Below, piece by piece: positions 55,329 through 64,000 of a stretch of 64,000 nucleotides of DNA. This stretch comes from JBCAXA01 sp039183535 (GTDB lineage: Bacteria; Pseudomonadota; Gammaproteobacteria; Steroidobacterales; Woeseiaceae). How positions within the stretch are numbered: the stretch's first letter is position 1; each line of letters begins with the position of its first letter. A program made the position numbers and the translations under genes. Location of the stretch: contig JBCDBO010000002.1 in the NCBI GenBank assembly GCA_039183535.1, positions 62,001 through 126,000 of the forward strand. The letters run 5' to 3'. The notes below the pieces were generated by a model. The model was not told the origin of the DNA. It worked only from the letters and a program-made list of their open reading frames with translations, and searched no databases.

Positions 55329-55535
55329 GCGCTTTTTTCCAAACTGCCCGAAGTATTATTGGAATCATCGTCCGGGTCTGTCGCCGACGTCACAATTGAG
55401 CAATAAAATCGGCGTTTTAGCCAATATTTCTCGTCGTATGCGAAAACGCAGCCGCGTCATGATTTTGGCGGTACCATCTCGCGTTCTCGCCGTTCCGGTC
55501 GAGACAGTCCAATAAGCCCACACTGGAGGTAGGCT

Positions 55536-56402
55536 TTGATCCGTAGCATGACCGGTTTTGCTCGCGCCAGTGCGAGCCATGACACATTCGAGCTCGTCTG
55601 TGAGCTGCGAACGGTCAACCATCGTTACCTCGACGTGCAATTTCGTCTGCCGGAAGACTTGCGTGGGCTCGAAACAGCGCTGAAAACGCGCATTGGCGAG
55701 CGGCTTAGCCGTGGCAAGGTGGACTGCAACGTATTGATGCGGCGTCAGGCGGGTGCGACACCGGCCGGCGCGCTCGATCACGAGGCCTTGGCGACGTTGG
55801 CTGAGACCTGCGACGCGGTTCGCCATGCGATACCGGGCCTGTCGGCGCCGACGACGCTCGATGTGTTGCGCTGGCCAGGCGTCGTTGCCGAGACAAAAGT
55901 CGATGCGGATAGCCTCGGCGCTGCGCTGATGGCTCTCGTCGATAACGCGATCGACGAGTTGCAGGCCATGCGCGGGCGCGAAGGTGAGCGGCTCGCCGCG
56001 ATGATCCGCGAACGCTTAACGGCGATCGAGGCAATCGCAGCTGATGTGCGCGAGCGCCGGCCCGGCATTGTTGCTGCGGCGACGACGAAAATCGAAGAAC
56101 GGATCGCGAAACTTACGACCGATGCCGACCCGGCGCGACTGGCAACCGAAGTCGCGTTGCTGGCACAAAAACTCGACGTCGATGAAGAGCTCGATCGACT
56201 CGGTAGCCACGTGACAGAGATCGGCGCGGTATTAACGCGCGACGAACCGATCGGCCGGCGACTCGACTTTCTCATGCAAGAGCTCAATCGCGAGGCCAAT
56301 ACGTTGGCGTCGAAGAGCGGCGACGGGATCACAACCCAGTTAGCGGTCGAGTTGAAAGTCTTGATCGAACAAATGCGCGAGCAAATCCAGAACATCGAGT
56401 AG
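55536..56402 (+). CDS. yicC: YicC-family endoribonuclease
   Basis: 288 residues from TTG 55536, with TGGAGGT 5 nt upstream; the frame starts MIRSMTGFARASAS, as in the family. ELRTVNHRYLDVQFRLPE and the C-terminal GRRLDFLMQELNREANTLASKS are diagnostic. E. coli YicC is reported to act as an RNase in RyhB decay. Followed 4 bp later by gmk, the usual arrangement. Confidence 0.93.
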   Translation: MIRSMTGFARASASHDTFELVCELRTVNHRYLDVQFRLPEDLRGLETALKTRIGERLSRGKVDCNVLMRRQAGATPAGALDHEALATLAETCDAVRHAIPGLSAPTTLDVLRWPGVVAETKVDADSLGAALMALVDNAIDELQAMRGREGERLAAMIRERLTAIEAIAADVRERRPGIVAAATTKIEERIAKLTTDADPARLATEVALLAQKLDVDEELDRLGSHVTEIGAVLTRDEPIGRRLDFLMQELNREANTLASKSGDGITTQLAVELKVLIEQMREQIQNIE

Positions 56403-56406
56403 CACT

Positions 56407-57033
56407 ATGGCTCGCGGCAGACTTATTGTGATTTCGGCGCCGTCGGGCGCTGGTAAAACAACGTTGGTTAAGTCGTTGCTGACGCGCAACCCCAACTTTG
56501 TGTTTTCGATCTCGTACACAACCCGTGCAATGCGCCCCGGTGAGCGCGACGGTGTCGACTACCGGTTCGTCACGAAACGCGAATTTAAAGCGTTGGTCGC
56601 CGCCGACGAGCTGCTCGAATGGGCGGAAGTCTTCGATAATTTTTACGGCACCTCACGTGCTGACGTCGACGCCGAGCGTCGCCGTGGACGCCACGTCGTG
56701 CTCGAAATCGATTGGCAAGGGGCACGCCAAGTGCGTGCTGCCGTTCCCGACTGTCGCAGCATCTTTATTTTGCCGCCATCGGTCGGCAGCCTTCGCGAGC
56801 GGCTGGTCGGGCGAAAAAACTCGACCGGTGCGAAAGACGATATCGAGCGACGGCTACGCGATTCGCTGACCGACCTGGCGCACTGGGATGAGTTCGATTA
56901 TGTCGTCGTCAATGACGCCGTCGAGCGCGCGACCGACGAGCTGGAGGGTATTGCGCTCGGCCGTCTCCGGCGCAATCGCGTCGGCACGCAAACAACCGCC
57001 GATCGGGTCGCTGCCATCTTGGCAGCCGGCTAA
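56407..57033 (+). CDS. gmk: Guanylate kinase
   Basis: 208 residues, ATG start. P-loop SAPSGAGKTTLVKSLL (K17), SYTTRAMRPGERDGVDYRFV (GMP binding) and LEIDWQGARQVR complete the family pattern. Converts GMP to GDP with ATP. Placed before rpoZ-spoT as in E. coli. Confidence 0.97.
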   Translation: MARGRLIVISAPSGAGKTTLVKSLLTRNPNFVFSISYTTRAMRPGERDGVDYRFVTKREFKALVAADELLEWAEVFDNFYGTSRADVDAERRRGRHVVLEIDWQGARQVRAAVPDCRSIFILPPSVGSLRERLVGRKNSTGAKDDIERRLRDSLTDLAHWDEFDYVVVNDAVERATDELEGIALGRLRRNRVGTQTTADRVAAILAAG

Positions 57034-57125
57034 ACTTAGACCTTATTCGATCATGGCATAAGTGGTGGCCTGGCCCGCCAGGACCGCGCTAGACTGCTAG
57101 CAAGTTGTTAACAAGGACGCGCGCC

Positions 57126-57416
57126 ATGGCTCGCATTACCGTCGAGGACTGCCTCGAGAACATCGACAACATTTTCGAACTGGTGTTGGTCGCCGCGAAA
57201 CGCGCGCGCCGCGTCGCCAACGGCGCGGAGCCATTCGTGCCACTCGAAAACGACAAACCCACCGTGGTCGCGCTGCGAGAGATTGCCGAAGGGCACATCA
57301 CGTCGACCATTCTCGAAGAACCGGAATTCACGACAGACGAACTGTTGATGGCGGAAACCGCCGCCGCTCAGCAGGACGAATTGCTGCCGCACCGGGGCTT
57401 CAAGCTCGGCGACTAA
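57126..57416 (+). CDS. rpoZ: RNA polymerase omega subunit
   Basis: 96 residues from ATG 57126 (MARITVEDCLENIDNIFELVLVAAKRARR), with AAGGA upstream; a longer reading frame from 57105 is unlike the family. EPFVPLENDKPTVVALREIAEG is conserved. Helps assemble RNA polymerase and forms part of the ppGpp site. Followed by a GC hairpin at 57417-57434. Confidence 0.95.
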   Translation: MARITVEDCLENIDNIFELVLVAAKRARRVANGAEPFVPLENDKPTVVALREIAEGHITSTILEEPEFTTDELLMAETAAAQQDELLPHRGFKLGD

Positions 57417-57434
57417 GGCGGGCTTTCGCCCGCC
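57417..57434 (+). terminator. GC hairpin after rpoZ
   Basis: GGCGGGC-TTTC-GCCCGCC, a perfect 7-bp stem directly after the rpoZ stop. No T-run follows, so termination would be weak; the hairpin may also tune readthrough into spoT, 106 bp downstream. Confidence 0.35.
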
Positions 57435-57539
57435 CGACAGCGGTGCCCGTCGCGATCCCATTCCGCCACACGGCCGCCACGTTGGTCGCTAATCCGGCTA
57501 TGCGCCCGCCAAGCGGCGCCCGTTCGCGTTAGCGCACCG

Positions 57540-59726
57540 GTGGTCGACTACGCCGCCAGTTTTCGCGCCCGGCTGCCGGACACACCGTGGTTCACCGGTC
57601 AGCGCCGTTTAGTCGATAAGCTCAGCGAGTATCTACCCCCCAACGAAGTCGAGTTGGTCGTGCGCGCCTATGAATTTGGCGCCGCGGCACACGAGGGACA
57701 GCGCCGGCGCAGCGGCGAGCCCTACATCAGTCACCCGGTTGCGGTCGCCGACATTCTTGCCGATCTGCATATTGACGGTGAGGGCATTTCGGCTGCGATC
57801 CTGCACGATGTCATCGAAGATACGCCTGCGAAGAAGGGCGAGTTGGCCGAAAAGTTTGGCGACGACGTAGCGGCGCTGGTCGACGGCGTTACCAAACTCG
57901 ACCAGGTGCAGTTTCGCAGCCGCGCCGAAGCGCAGGCTGAGAGCTTTCGCAAAATGTTGCTCGCCATGGTCGAGGACATTCGCGTCATCCTCGTCAAGTT
58001 AGCCGACCGGCTGCACAACATGCGCACCCTCGAATCGATGCCGGCCGAAAAACAGCGCCGGATTGCTCGTGAGACGCTGGAAATCTACGCCCCCATCGCG
58101 AATCGACTCGGTATCCATACGATGAAGACCGAGCTCGAAGAACTCGGTTTTCGCTATCTGTACCCGCACCGTTACCGCGTGCTTGAAAAAGCGGTGCGGC
58201 GCGCGTTCGGTAATCAGCGGCAAATGCTAAAGAAAATCTCGCTGGCCCTTGAGAACGGGCTGCGCGATGTCGGCATTGACGGCGACGTCGATGGCCGGCA
58301 GAAAAACCTTTATAGCATTTACACAAAAATGCGCCGGAAAAAGAAGTCGCTGGCCGAGGTTGTCGATGTCTATGGTTTTCGCGTTGTCGTACCGGATGTC
58401 GAGGCCTGTTATCGCGCCCTTGGCCTCGTCCACAAACTGTACAAACCGATGCCGCGCCGCTTTAAGGACTACATCGCCATTCCGCGAGTCAATGGCTATC
58501 AAAGCCTGCACACCATTTGCTTCGGTCCGCGCGGGCTGCCGCTGGAAGTGCAGATTCGCACGCGCGAAATGGACATGATGGCCGAACAAGGCATCGCATC
58601 GCATTGGCGCTATAAGGCGCACGACAAATCGAGTCCAGCACCGCAGGTGCGCGCCCGCGAATGGTTGGCGCAGCTCATCGAAATCGAAGAGCGTGGCAGC
58701 TCGGAAGAATTCTTGGAACACGTCAAGGTCGATCTGTACCCCGACAAGGTCTACGTGTTCACACCGAAGGGCGATATTTTTCGCTTGCCGCGCGGCGCCA
58801 CGGTCGTCGACTTTGCCTACGCAATTCATACCGACATCGGTAATCGCTGCGTCGCCGCGAAAATCGACCGGCGCTTGGTGCCGCTAAGAACGCCGCTCGC
58901 CAACGGACAAACCGTGCAAGTCATTACCGCACGCGGTGCGCGGCCAAACCCAAATTGGGTCAATTTCGTCGTCACGGCCAAAGCCCGTTCAGCCGTTCGG
59001 CAATACCTGCGACAACTGCAGACGAGCGAAGCGATCGACCTCGGTCGGCGTTTGCTCGACCAAGCATTGCGCGATCTCGGCAGTTCGCTCCGCCGCATCA
59101 GCCGCAATCGGCTCAAACGCTTGCTGGACGATCTCGGCTTGAACGTGCGCGAGGAATTGTACGAGCAAGTTGGACTCGGCGAGCGCTTGGCACCGATCGT
59201 CGCGCGGCTGATCAGCAATGAACCGGCACCGCAACAAACGGCGACAGCGGGCAACGAAGCGCCGCTGACAATCAGCGGCACCGAGGGCATGGTGGTTAGT
59301 TTTGGTCGCTGTTGTTACCCAATTCCGGGCGACGCAATCATGGGCTATCTGTCGAGCGGCCGTGGCATCGTTATCCACCGCGAAGACTGTCGTAACCTGG
59401 AAACGTTTCGCAAACACCCGCAAAAGTGGATCACGGTCGATTGGCGTGCGGACACCGACGAGGAGTTTCTTTGCCGTATTGTCGTTGAGGCCGAGAACCG
59501 TATGGGTATCCTGGCGGAAGTGGCCGCATCGATATCGGCGACCGAGACCAACATCGAACAAGTCGATGTCAACGACCGTGACCTCGGGCTGTCATCGATA
59601 ACGTTCTACTTGCATGTTCGCGATCACGATCATCTCGCCGTCGTGACGGCGGCTGTGCGTAAAATGCCGCGCGTCAAACGTGTCTACCGCTACTTGTTCG
59701 CACTGGAGGATGACGATGACGACTAA
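57540..59726 (+). CDS. spoT: Bifunctional (p)ppGpp synthase/hydrolase SpoT
   Basis: 728 residues from a GTG start (MVDYAASFRARLPDTPWF). Domains in order: HD hydrolase (H65, H89-D90 in HDVIEDT), synthetase (DVYGFRVVVPD, YQSLHT), TGS (VYVFTPKGDIFRLPRGATVVDFAYAIHT), a helical region, and ACT near the end (RIVVEAENRMGILAEVAASI). Both the hydrolase and synthetase residues look intact. It sets the stringent-response alarmone level. Its last 11 bp overlap ridA. Confidence 0.96.
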   Translation: MVDYAASFRARLPDTPWFTGQRRLVDKLSEYLPPNEVELVVRAYEFGAAAHEGQRRRSGEPYISHPVAVADILADLHIDGEGISAAILHDVIEDTPAKKGELAEKFGDDVAALVDGVTKLDQVQFRSRAEAQAESFRKMLLAMVEDIRVILVKLADRLHNMRTLESMPAEKQRRIARETLEIYAPIANRLGIHTMKTELEELGFRYLYPHRYRVLEKAVRRAFGNQRQMLKKISLALENGLRDVGIDGDVDGRQKNLYSIYTKMRRKKKSLAEVVDVYGFRVVVPDVEACYRALGLVHKLYKPMPRRFKDYIAIPRVNGYQSLHTICFGPRGLPLEVQIRTREMDMMAEQGIASHWRYKAHDKSSPAPQVRAREWLAQLIEIEERGSSEEFLEHVKVDLYPDKVYVFTPKGDIFRLPRGATVVDFAYAIHTDIGNRCVAAKIDRRLVPLRTPLANGQTVQVITARGARPNPNWVNFVVTAKARSAVRQYLRQLQTSEAIDLGRRLLDQALRDLGSSLRRISRNRLKRLLDDLGLNVREELYEQVGLGERLAPIVARLISNEPAPQQTATAGNEAPLTISGTEGMVVSFGRCCYPIPGDAIMGYLSSGRGIVIHREDCRNLETFRKHPQKWITVDWRADTDEEFLCRIVVEAENRMGILAEVAASISATETNIEQVDVNDRDLGLSSITFYLHVRDHDHLAVVTAAVRKMPRVKRVYRYLFALEDDDDD

Positions 59727-60099
59727 AACCCGGGTCGAGACCGCTGCCGCACCGGCCGCCATCGGCACCTATAGCCAAGCAATCCGTTGCGGCGACACGG
59801 TGTATTTATCGGGCCAAATTCCGCTCGATCCCGCCACGATGGAAGTCATCGATGGCGATTTTCGGGCCCGCGCGGAACGCGTTTTCGATAACTTGGCTGC
59901 CGTGGCAGAGGCCGCAGGCGGCACGCTCGATAACGCCGTCAAAATAACGGTATTTCTCACTGACTTGAGTCACTTCGCCATCGTCAACGACGTTATGGAA
60001 GCGCGCTTTAGCGCACCGTACCCAGCACGCGCCGCCGTCGGCGTCGCCGCGCTGCCGAAAGGCGTAGACGTCGAGGCGGACGCCGTCCTGGTGTTGTGA
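59716..60099 (+). CDS. ridA: RidA-family enamine/imine deaminase
   Basis: 127 residues from ATG 59716, with GGAGG 6 nt upstream; an ATG at 59710 lies directly on that site. The start AAAPAAIGTYSQAIRCGDTVYLSGQIPLDP and the end ARAAVGVAALPKGVDVEADAVLV are typical, with the catalytic Arg in YPARAAVGV. It hydrolyses reactive 2-aminoacrylate. Overlaps spoT and the recG start (GTGA), so the three are coupled. Confidence 0.96.
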   Translation: MTTKTRVETAAAPAAIGTYSQAIRCGDTVYLSGQIPLDPATMEVIDGDFRARAERVFDNLAAVAEAAGGTLDNAVKITVFLTDLSHFAIVNDVMEARFSAPYPARAAVGVAALPKGVDVEADAVLVL

Positions 60100-62192
60100 G
60101 CGAACGCGGCCAAACGGCCGCACCGGATTTAAAAGCGCCGCTCACCGAGTTGAGCGGCGTTGGGCCGGCGCTGGCCGACAAACTGGCAGACGCGGACCTT
60201 CACAGCGTGGAGGATCTGCTCTTTCACCTGCCGCTGCGCTTCGAAGACCGCACCCAGGTGACGCCGATCGGCGCGCTGCGGCCGGGGCGCGCCGCACTCG
60301 TTGCGGGCGAAATTGCGCTCGCGGAGACGGTGTTCCGACCTCGGCGCAGCTTCTTGGCGCGGATCAGCGATGGCACCGGCTCGCTAACGATGCGCTTGTT
60401 CCACTTCAGCAACACGCAAGTACGCCAGCTCACGCGCGGCACGCGACTGTCGATGTTTGGTGATACCCGCATGGGGCCCGCCGGGCTTGAGATGGTGCAC
60501 CCGGAATACCGCCACTTGGCCGGTGATGCCGCGCCAACACTTGAGCGCGCATTAACGCCGGTGTATCCCGCTGCCGATGGCATCGGGCAAAAACGGTTGC
60601 GATCGTTGACGGCGCAAGCATTGGCAGCGTTGTCGCGCGACGCCCCCGCGGAGCTGTTGCCAGACGAAATCGTCACAGAGTTGGGTCTGCCGCCGCTCGC
60701 CGACGCGTTGCGCGAGCTGCATCACCCACAACCGGGGTTTGCGGTCGACCCGGATGCTGGCGTCGACGATCCGTCGATTCGCCGCTTAGCGTTGGAGGAA
60801 ATTCTCGCCCAGCATTTATCGCTTCGCCGCCTACGGCTGCGTAGCGAGCGATTTGCAGCGCCGCCGATCCCAGCCGGTACCTTGGCCGATACGTTTGTCG
60901 ATGCGTTACCGTTCGCGTTGACCGGTGCGCAGCGGCGCGTCGCCGGCGAGATCGCAGCAGACCTCACCAAACCAACACCGATGCAACGACTGGTGCAAGG
61001 CGATGTCGGCTCCGGCAAAACGATTGTGGCCGCGATGGCCGCGTTGCAAGCCATTGATGCCGGGCTGCAAACGGCATTGATGGCGCCGACCGAGATTCTG
61101 TCCGATCAACACCGAGCAACGTTCGATGGCTGGCTGGCACCGCTTGGACGGCGTGTCGTGCAGCTAAAAAGCCGGCAAAAAAGCGCCGAACGACGCGCTG
61201 CGGTGGCCGCCGTCGCCGATGGCAGCGCCGACCTCGTGGTTGGCACGCACGCGTTGTTTCAGGAAGGTGTTGCTTTTCACAAACTCGGACTGGCGATTAT
61301 CGATGAGCAACACCGCTTCGGTGTTGCCCAGCGGCTGGCCCTAACGCAAAAGAGTGCAACCGATGGTGAACGTGCCCATCAGCTGGTAATGACAGCGACG
61401 CCGATTCCACGCACCTTGGCGATGACCGCGTACGCCGATCTCGACACGTCGGTCGTCGACGAGCTGCCGCCTGGGCGCACGCCGGTTACAACCGCTGTCA
61501 TTCCCGATACCCGCCGCGACGAATTAACGAGTCGTGTACGCGAGGCGTGTCTTGAGGGCCGACAGGTCTACTGGGTCTGCCCGTTGATCGAGGAGTCCGA
61601 GACGTTGAACGCCGAGGCAGCGACGAGCCGCTACGAGGAATTGCGCGCGCAATTGCCCGAGGTTCGCGTCGGCCTTGTCCACGGCCGCCTCGCCGCCACC
61701 GACAAGCACGCGGTTATGGCGGCGTTCAAAGCCGGTGAGATCGCGTTGCTGGTCGCAACGACGGTCATTGAAGTCGGCGTCGATGTACCGAATGCGAGCT
61801 TGATGATCATCGAAAACGCTGAGCGGCTCGGGCTCGCGCAACTTCACCAGTTGCGCGGTCGGGTCGGGCGCGGCGCAGCCCAGTCGAGCTGCCTCTTGCT
61901 CTACCGCACGCCGCTCAGCCGCTTGGCTAAAGAACGCTTAAAGGTGATGCGCGAGACCAACGACGGCTTCATTGTGGCCGAGAAAGACCTCGAACTGCGT
62001 GGCCCCGGCGAGGTGCTCGGTACCCGCCAGACCGGCGCCATCCAGTTTCGGATTGCCGATCTCAGCCGCGACCGCAGCTTATTGCCAGTGGTACGCCGAG
62101 CGGCGACTCTGATCGAACAGACGGCGCCTGGCAACGCCGATCGGCTGATCGAACGCTGGCTTGGCAGTGCCGAGCGCTTTGCGACCGTCTGA
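60096..62192 (+). CDS. recG: ATP-dependent DNA helicase RecG
   Basis: 698 residues, GTG start overlapping the ridA stop by 4 bp. Wedge/OB domain (about 40-160), then helicase motif I GDVGSGKT, II DEQHRFG, III TATPIPRT, and later motifs ATTVIEVGVDVPNASLMII and QLRGRVGRG, with a C-terminal TRG region (DLSRDRSLLP). Branch migration of Holliday junctions and rescue of stalled forks. Full length. Confidence 0.97.
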   Translation: MSERGQTAAPDLKAPLTELSGVGPALADKLADADLHSVEDLLFHLPLRFEDRTQVTPIGALRPGRAALVAGEIALAETVFRPRRSFLARISDGTGSLTMRLFHFSNTQVRQLTRGTRLSMFGDTRMGPAGLEMVHPEYRHLAGDAAPTLERALTPVYPAADGIGQKRLRSLTAQALAALSRDAPAELLPDEIVTELGLPPLADALRELHHPQPGFAVDPDAGVDDPSIRRLALEEILAQHLSLRRLRLRSERFAAPPIPAGTLADTFVDALPFALTGAQRRVAGEIAADLTKPTPMQRLVQGDVGSGKTIVAAMAALQAIDAGLQTALMAPTEILSDQHRATFDGWLAPLGRRVVQLKSRQKSAERRAAVAAVADGSADLVVGTHALFQEGVAFHKLGLAIIDEQHRFGVAQRLALTQKSATDGERAHQLVMTATPIPRTLAMTAYADLDTSVVDELPPGRTPVTTAVIPDTRRDELTSRVREACLEGRQVYWVCPLIEESETLNAEAATSRYEELRAQLPEVRVGLVHGRLAATDKHAVMAAFKAGEIALLVATTVIEVGVDVPNASLMIIENAERLGLAQLHQLRGRVGRGAAQSSCLLLYRTPLSRLAKERLKVMRETNDGFIVAEKDLELRGPGEVLGTRQTGAIQFRIADLSRDRSLLPVVRRAATLIEQTAPGNADRLIERWLGSAERFATV

Positions 62193-62241
62193 CGGCAACG
62201 CCGAGGCGCGGTATCATCGCGCAAACCACTGGACAGCAACG

Positions 62242-63156
62242 ATGAGTGCACGCTCCCCCGTGACAACACCGGCGCACCGCAGCGGGCAACCGTGGCTGGA
62301 GACAGCCTGGCAGTACCTTGCGCTGATGCGGATCGACAAGCCGATCGGTATCTGGCTGTTGTTGTGGCCAACGCTATGGGCGCTGTGGATTGCGGCGGAC
62401 GGAGAGCCGACCGGACGCTTGTTTGCGATCTTCGTTGTTGGCGTTATCGTGACGCGCTCCGCCGGCTGCGTCATGAACGACCTTGCTGATCGGCGCATCG
62501 ACCGCGAGGTCAAGCGAACGCAACAACGACCGCTAGCGACCGGTCGCGTCAGCGTTGCCGAAGCAAGTGTCTTGTTCATCGGTCTCGGGTTTATCGCAAT
62601 CGGTTTGGCGTTGATGCTGAACGCACTCGCGCAGTTGCTCGCTGCCGCGGCCACCGTCTTGTTGATTGTCTACCCGTTTACGAAACGATTTCTGTCGGTA
62701 CCGCAACTCGTTCTCGGCGCTGCGTTCGGCATGGCTGTGCCGATGGCATTCGCCGCAACGACCGGTGAACTGCCGCCGGTCGCTTGGCTAATGTTTGCCA
62801 TTACATTGGTGTGGGCCGTTATCTACGACACGATGTACGCGATGGTCGATCGCGACGACGACATCGATGCTGGAATCCGCTCAACCGCCATTTTGTTCGG
62901 CGATGCCGACCGCTTCGTTATCGCCGGTCTGCAGGCCAGTATGGTACTGGGCCTGCTGATGCTTGGATCGCGTACCGGCTTGGGCGGGTGGTACTACACC
63001 TCGCTGCTCGCGGTGATCGCGTTTATGCTGTACCAGCAATGGTTGATTCGCGACCGCGATAAGGACGCATCGTTTGCTGCGTTTCGCAACAATCAGTACG
63101 TCGGTCTCGCCGTCTTCGTTGGAATCGCGCTCGACTACCAGTTTGCCGCGGGCTAG
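62242..63156 (+). CDS. ubiA: 4-Hydroxybenzoate polyprenyltransferase UbiA
   Basis: 304 residues from ATG 62242; an in-frame start at 62161 would overlap the end of recG. About eight membrane helices. The prenyltransferase motifs are both present: NDLADRRIDREVKRTQQRPLA (first Asp-rich) and YDTMYAMVDRDDDIDAGI (second). Attaches the isoprenoid tail to 4-hydroxybenzoate in ubiquinone synthesis at the inner membrane. Confidence 0.96.
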   Translation: MSARSPVTTPAHRSGQPWLETAWQYLALMRIDKPIGIWLLLWPTLWALWIAADGEPTGRLFAIFVVGVIVTRSAGCVMNDLADRRIDREVKRTQQRPLATGRVSVAEASVLFIGLGFIAIGLALMLNALAQLLAAAATVLLIVYPFTKRFLSVPQLVLGAAFGMAVPMAFAATTGELPPVAWLMFAITLVWAVIYDTMYAMVDRDDDIDAGIRSTAILFGDADRFVIAGLQASMVLGLLMLGSRTGLGGWYYTSLLAVIAFMLYQQWLIRDRDKDASFAAFRNNQYVGLAVFVGIALDYQFAAG

Positions 63157-63165
63157 GCACGAACG

Positions 63166-63690
63166 ATGAACGGCCTCCTGCGACGCTTTGTTGTTCCCGC
63201 CATCGTTGCGCTTGCCATCATGGTTGTGCTGATGAGCTTCTCCGTCTGGGTCGTCGAACAACCGCCGGTCGCCCGGCAACTAGATCGGGTCGCCAGCCGG
63301 ATGGAGGCGGCGGCTGAAGCGGACAGTACCTCGCCACTGCCGACGATGCCGGAGCGCCAAGAGGTGCCGGTCGTCGAACGACGCAGCCCAGCACCGGTTG
63401 ATTGTCGTGCAGAAAGCGCGCGAATCAACCAGCGGTTTTTGTCAGCACGCGCGTGTGCCACCGATCTAGACTGCGTGATCAGCGCACCGCGCCACCGTTG
63501 TATCGTCGCGCTACGAGTTGGCATTGCTGGTGCTATCGAAGACGACATCTTGACGGCCGCCGGTCGTTGTCCGAGTGCGTTGGTGCTGCCGACACTCGAT
63601 GAGCTCTGCCGAGCACCCGATCGGGGTTGGGTCCCGCACTGCGCCGACAACGTCTGCGCGTTGCACGACTCGTTTGACCCCGGCCCGTAG
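63166..63690 (+). CDS. Small secreted or membrane-anchored cysteine-rich protein
   Basis: 174 residues from ATG 63166, 9 bp after ubiA. A hydrophobic N-terminus (about 8-31) looks like a signal anchor. A Pro/Glu-rich linker follows, then a domain with eight cysteines (VDC, RAC, LDC, RRC, GRC, ELC, PHC, NVC), which would suit four disulfides outside the cytoplasm. I do not recognise the family. It is probably co-transcribed with ubiA. Confidence 0.6.
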   Translation: MNGLLRRFVVPAIVALAIMVVLMSFSVWVVEQPPVARQLDRVASRMEAAAEADSTSPLPTMPERQEVPVVERRSPAPVDCRAESARINQRFLSARACATDLDCVISAPRHRCIVALRVGIAGAIEDDILTAAGRCPSALVLPTLDELCRAPDRGWVPHCADNVCALHDSFDPGP

Positions 63691-63696
63691 CCGCCG

Positions 63697-64000
63697 TTAC
63701 GCACGGGCGACACAGGCTGCCGTCACCGATTCCGCACCGGCTTGCAACAGCGCATCGGCGGCCGCCGCGATCGTCGTGCCGCTCGTTACGACATCGTCAA
63801 CCAGCAGACAACGTTGACCGGCCACGCGATCCGCCCGCGCGGCAAACGCGCCGACAACGTTGCGCCGCCGGACGGTTCTCGGCAGCGCTGATTGGGCGTG
63901 GGTCGCTCGGGTTCTTAGTAGTGCACGCGCATGCAACGGCAACATGAGCGCCGCCGCGAGAGGTTCGGCCAGACACTGCGCCTGATTGAATCCGCGCCAA
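63697..64000 (-). CDS. comF: ComF/GntX-like phosphoribosyltransferase, C-terminal part (runs off the window)
   Basis: The minus strand is open from the right edge to a TAA at 63697, 100 codons. WRGFNQAQCLAEPLA at the start and the PRTase motif RCLLVDDVVTSGTT, followed by A-rich helices, are ComF family features. E. coli GntX/YhgH is the family member linked to DNA uptake and use. The N-terminal zinc-finger part lies outside the window. Confidence 0.85.
   Translation of the reverse strand, partial: WRGFNQAQCLAEPLAAALMLPLHARALLRTRATHAQSALPRTVRRRNVVGAFAARADRVAGQRCLLVDDVVTSGTTIAAAADALLQAGAESVTAACVARA

Noticed and set aside
57417..57539. Riboswitch before spoT
   Set aside because: Only a short GC hairpin is visible; no conserved ligand-binding core was recognised.

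Overview
The window reads as chromosomal DNA of a Gammaproteobacterium. The evidence is gene order: a pilMNOPQ cluster beside aroK-aroB, yicC, then gmk-rpoZ-spoT-ridA-recG, tesA divergent from ybbA-ybbP, and a pqi operon. Base composition is GC-rich and many genes start with GTG or TTG. No phage, IS element, plasmid gene, CRISPR array, tRNA or rRNA was seen. Genus cannot be decided from the sequence alone; the order around pil/aro and gmk/spoT/recG resembles the origin-proximal part of pseudomonad or xanthomonad-like chromosomes.

Layout. 0-9 kb: the end of an SLC13-type permease, an orphan gene, a small 'pilin assembly' family protein with an ABC exporter, a TlpA-like lipoprotein, YajQ, a phosphoenolpyruvate carboxylase with altered active-site residues, and YbjQ. 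9-13 kb: YcgN, photolyase, OxyR, a YiiD-type thioesterase and a ChrR-like cupin, which suggests light and oxidative stress defence. 13-19 kb: a complete RND efflux system (adaptor, pump, outer-membrane factor) divergent from a TetR gene. 19.6-23.8 kb: an ion channel overlapping a pqi operon in which PqiA is split in two. 23.8-30.4 kb: ybbP-ybbA against tesA, fadD, and a secreted CotH-like protein. 30.4-32.9 kb: a Shewanella-like phosphatase, a DUF4956 membrane protein and an orphan pseudopilin. 33-38.9 kb: DUF445, hemE, pyrF, dgt, aroB, aroK, tightly packed on the minus strand. 39-45.8 kb: a Big-type lipoprotein and pilQPONM.

46.3-49.4 kb: PBP1a and a nucleotidyltransferase-like gene. 49.5-49.75 kb: three 100-bp tandem REP-dimer units. 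49.8-55.3 kb: gltA, rpmE, then a 374-bp AT-rich non-coding stretch with four DnaA-box-like sites, hemW, rdgB, rph, a second REP cluster and a PP2C phosphatase. 55.5-63.7 kb: yicC, gmk, rpoZ, spoT, ridA, recG, ubiA and a cysteine-rich secreted protein on the plus strand, ending in the C-terminal part of comF on the minus strand.

Most of the window is housekeeping. The most unusual signals are the PEP carboxylase with its catalytic His replaced by Gln and a metal-ligand Asp replaced by His, the DnaA-box cluster next to rpmE, the two REP-dimer clusters built from the same two subtypes in opposite orientation, the CotH-like/phosphatase/DUF4956 set without a VTC polymerase, and a lipoprotein gene plus strong terminator inserted between pilQ and aroK. 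I did not find a clear previously undescribed multi-gene system; the strongest candidates are listed as findings.
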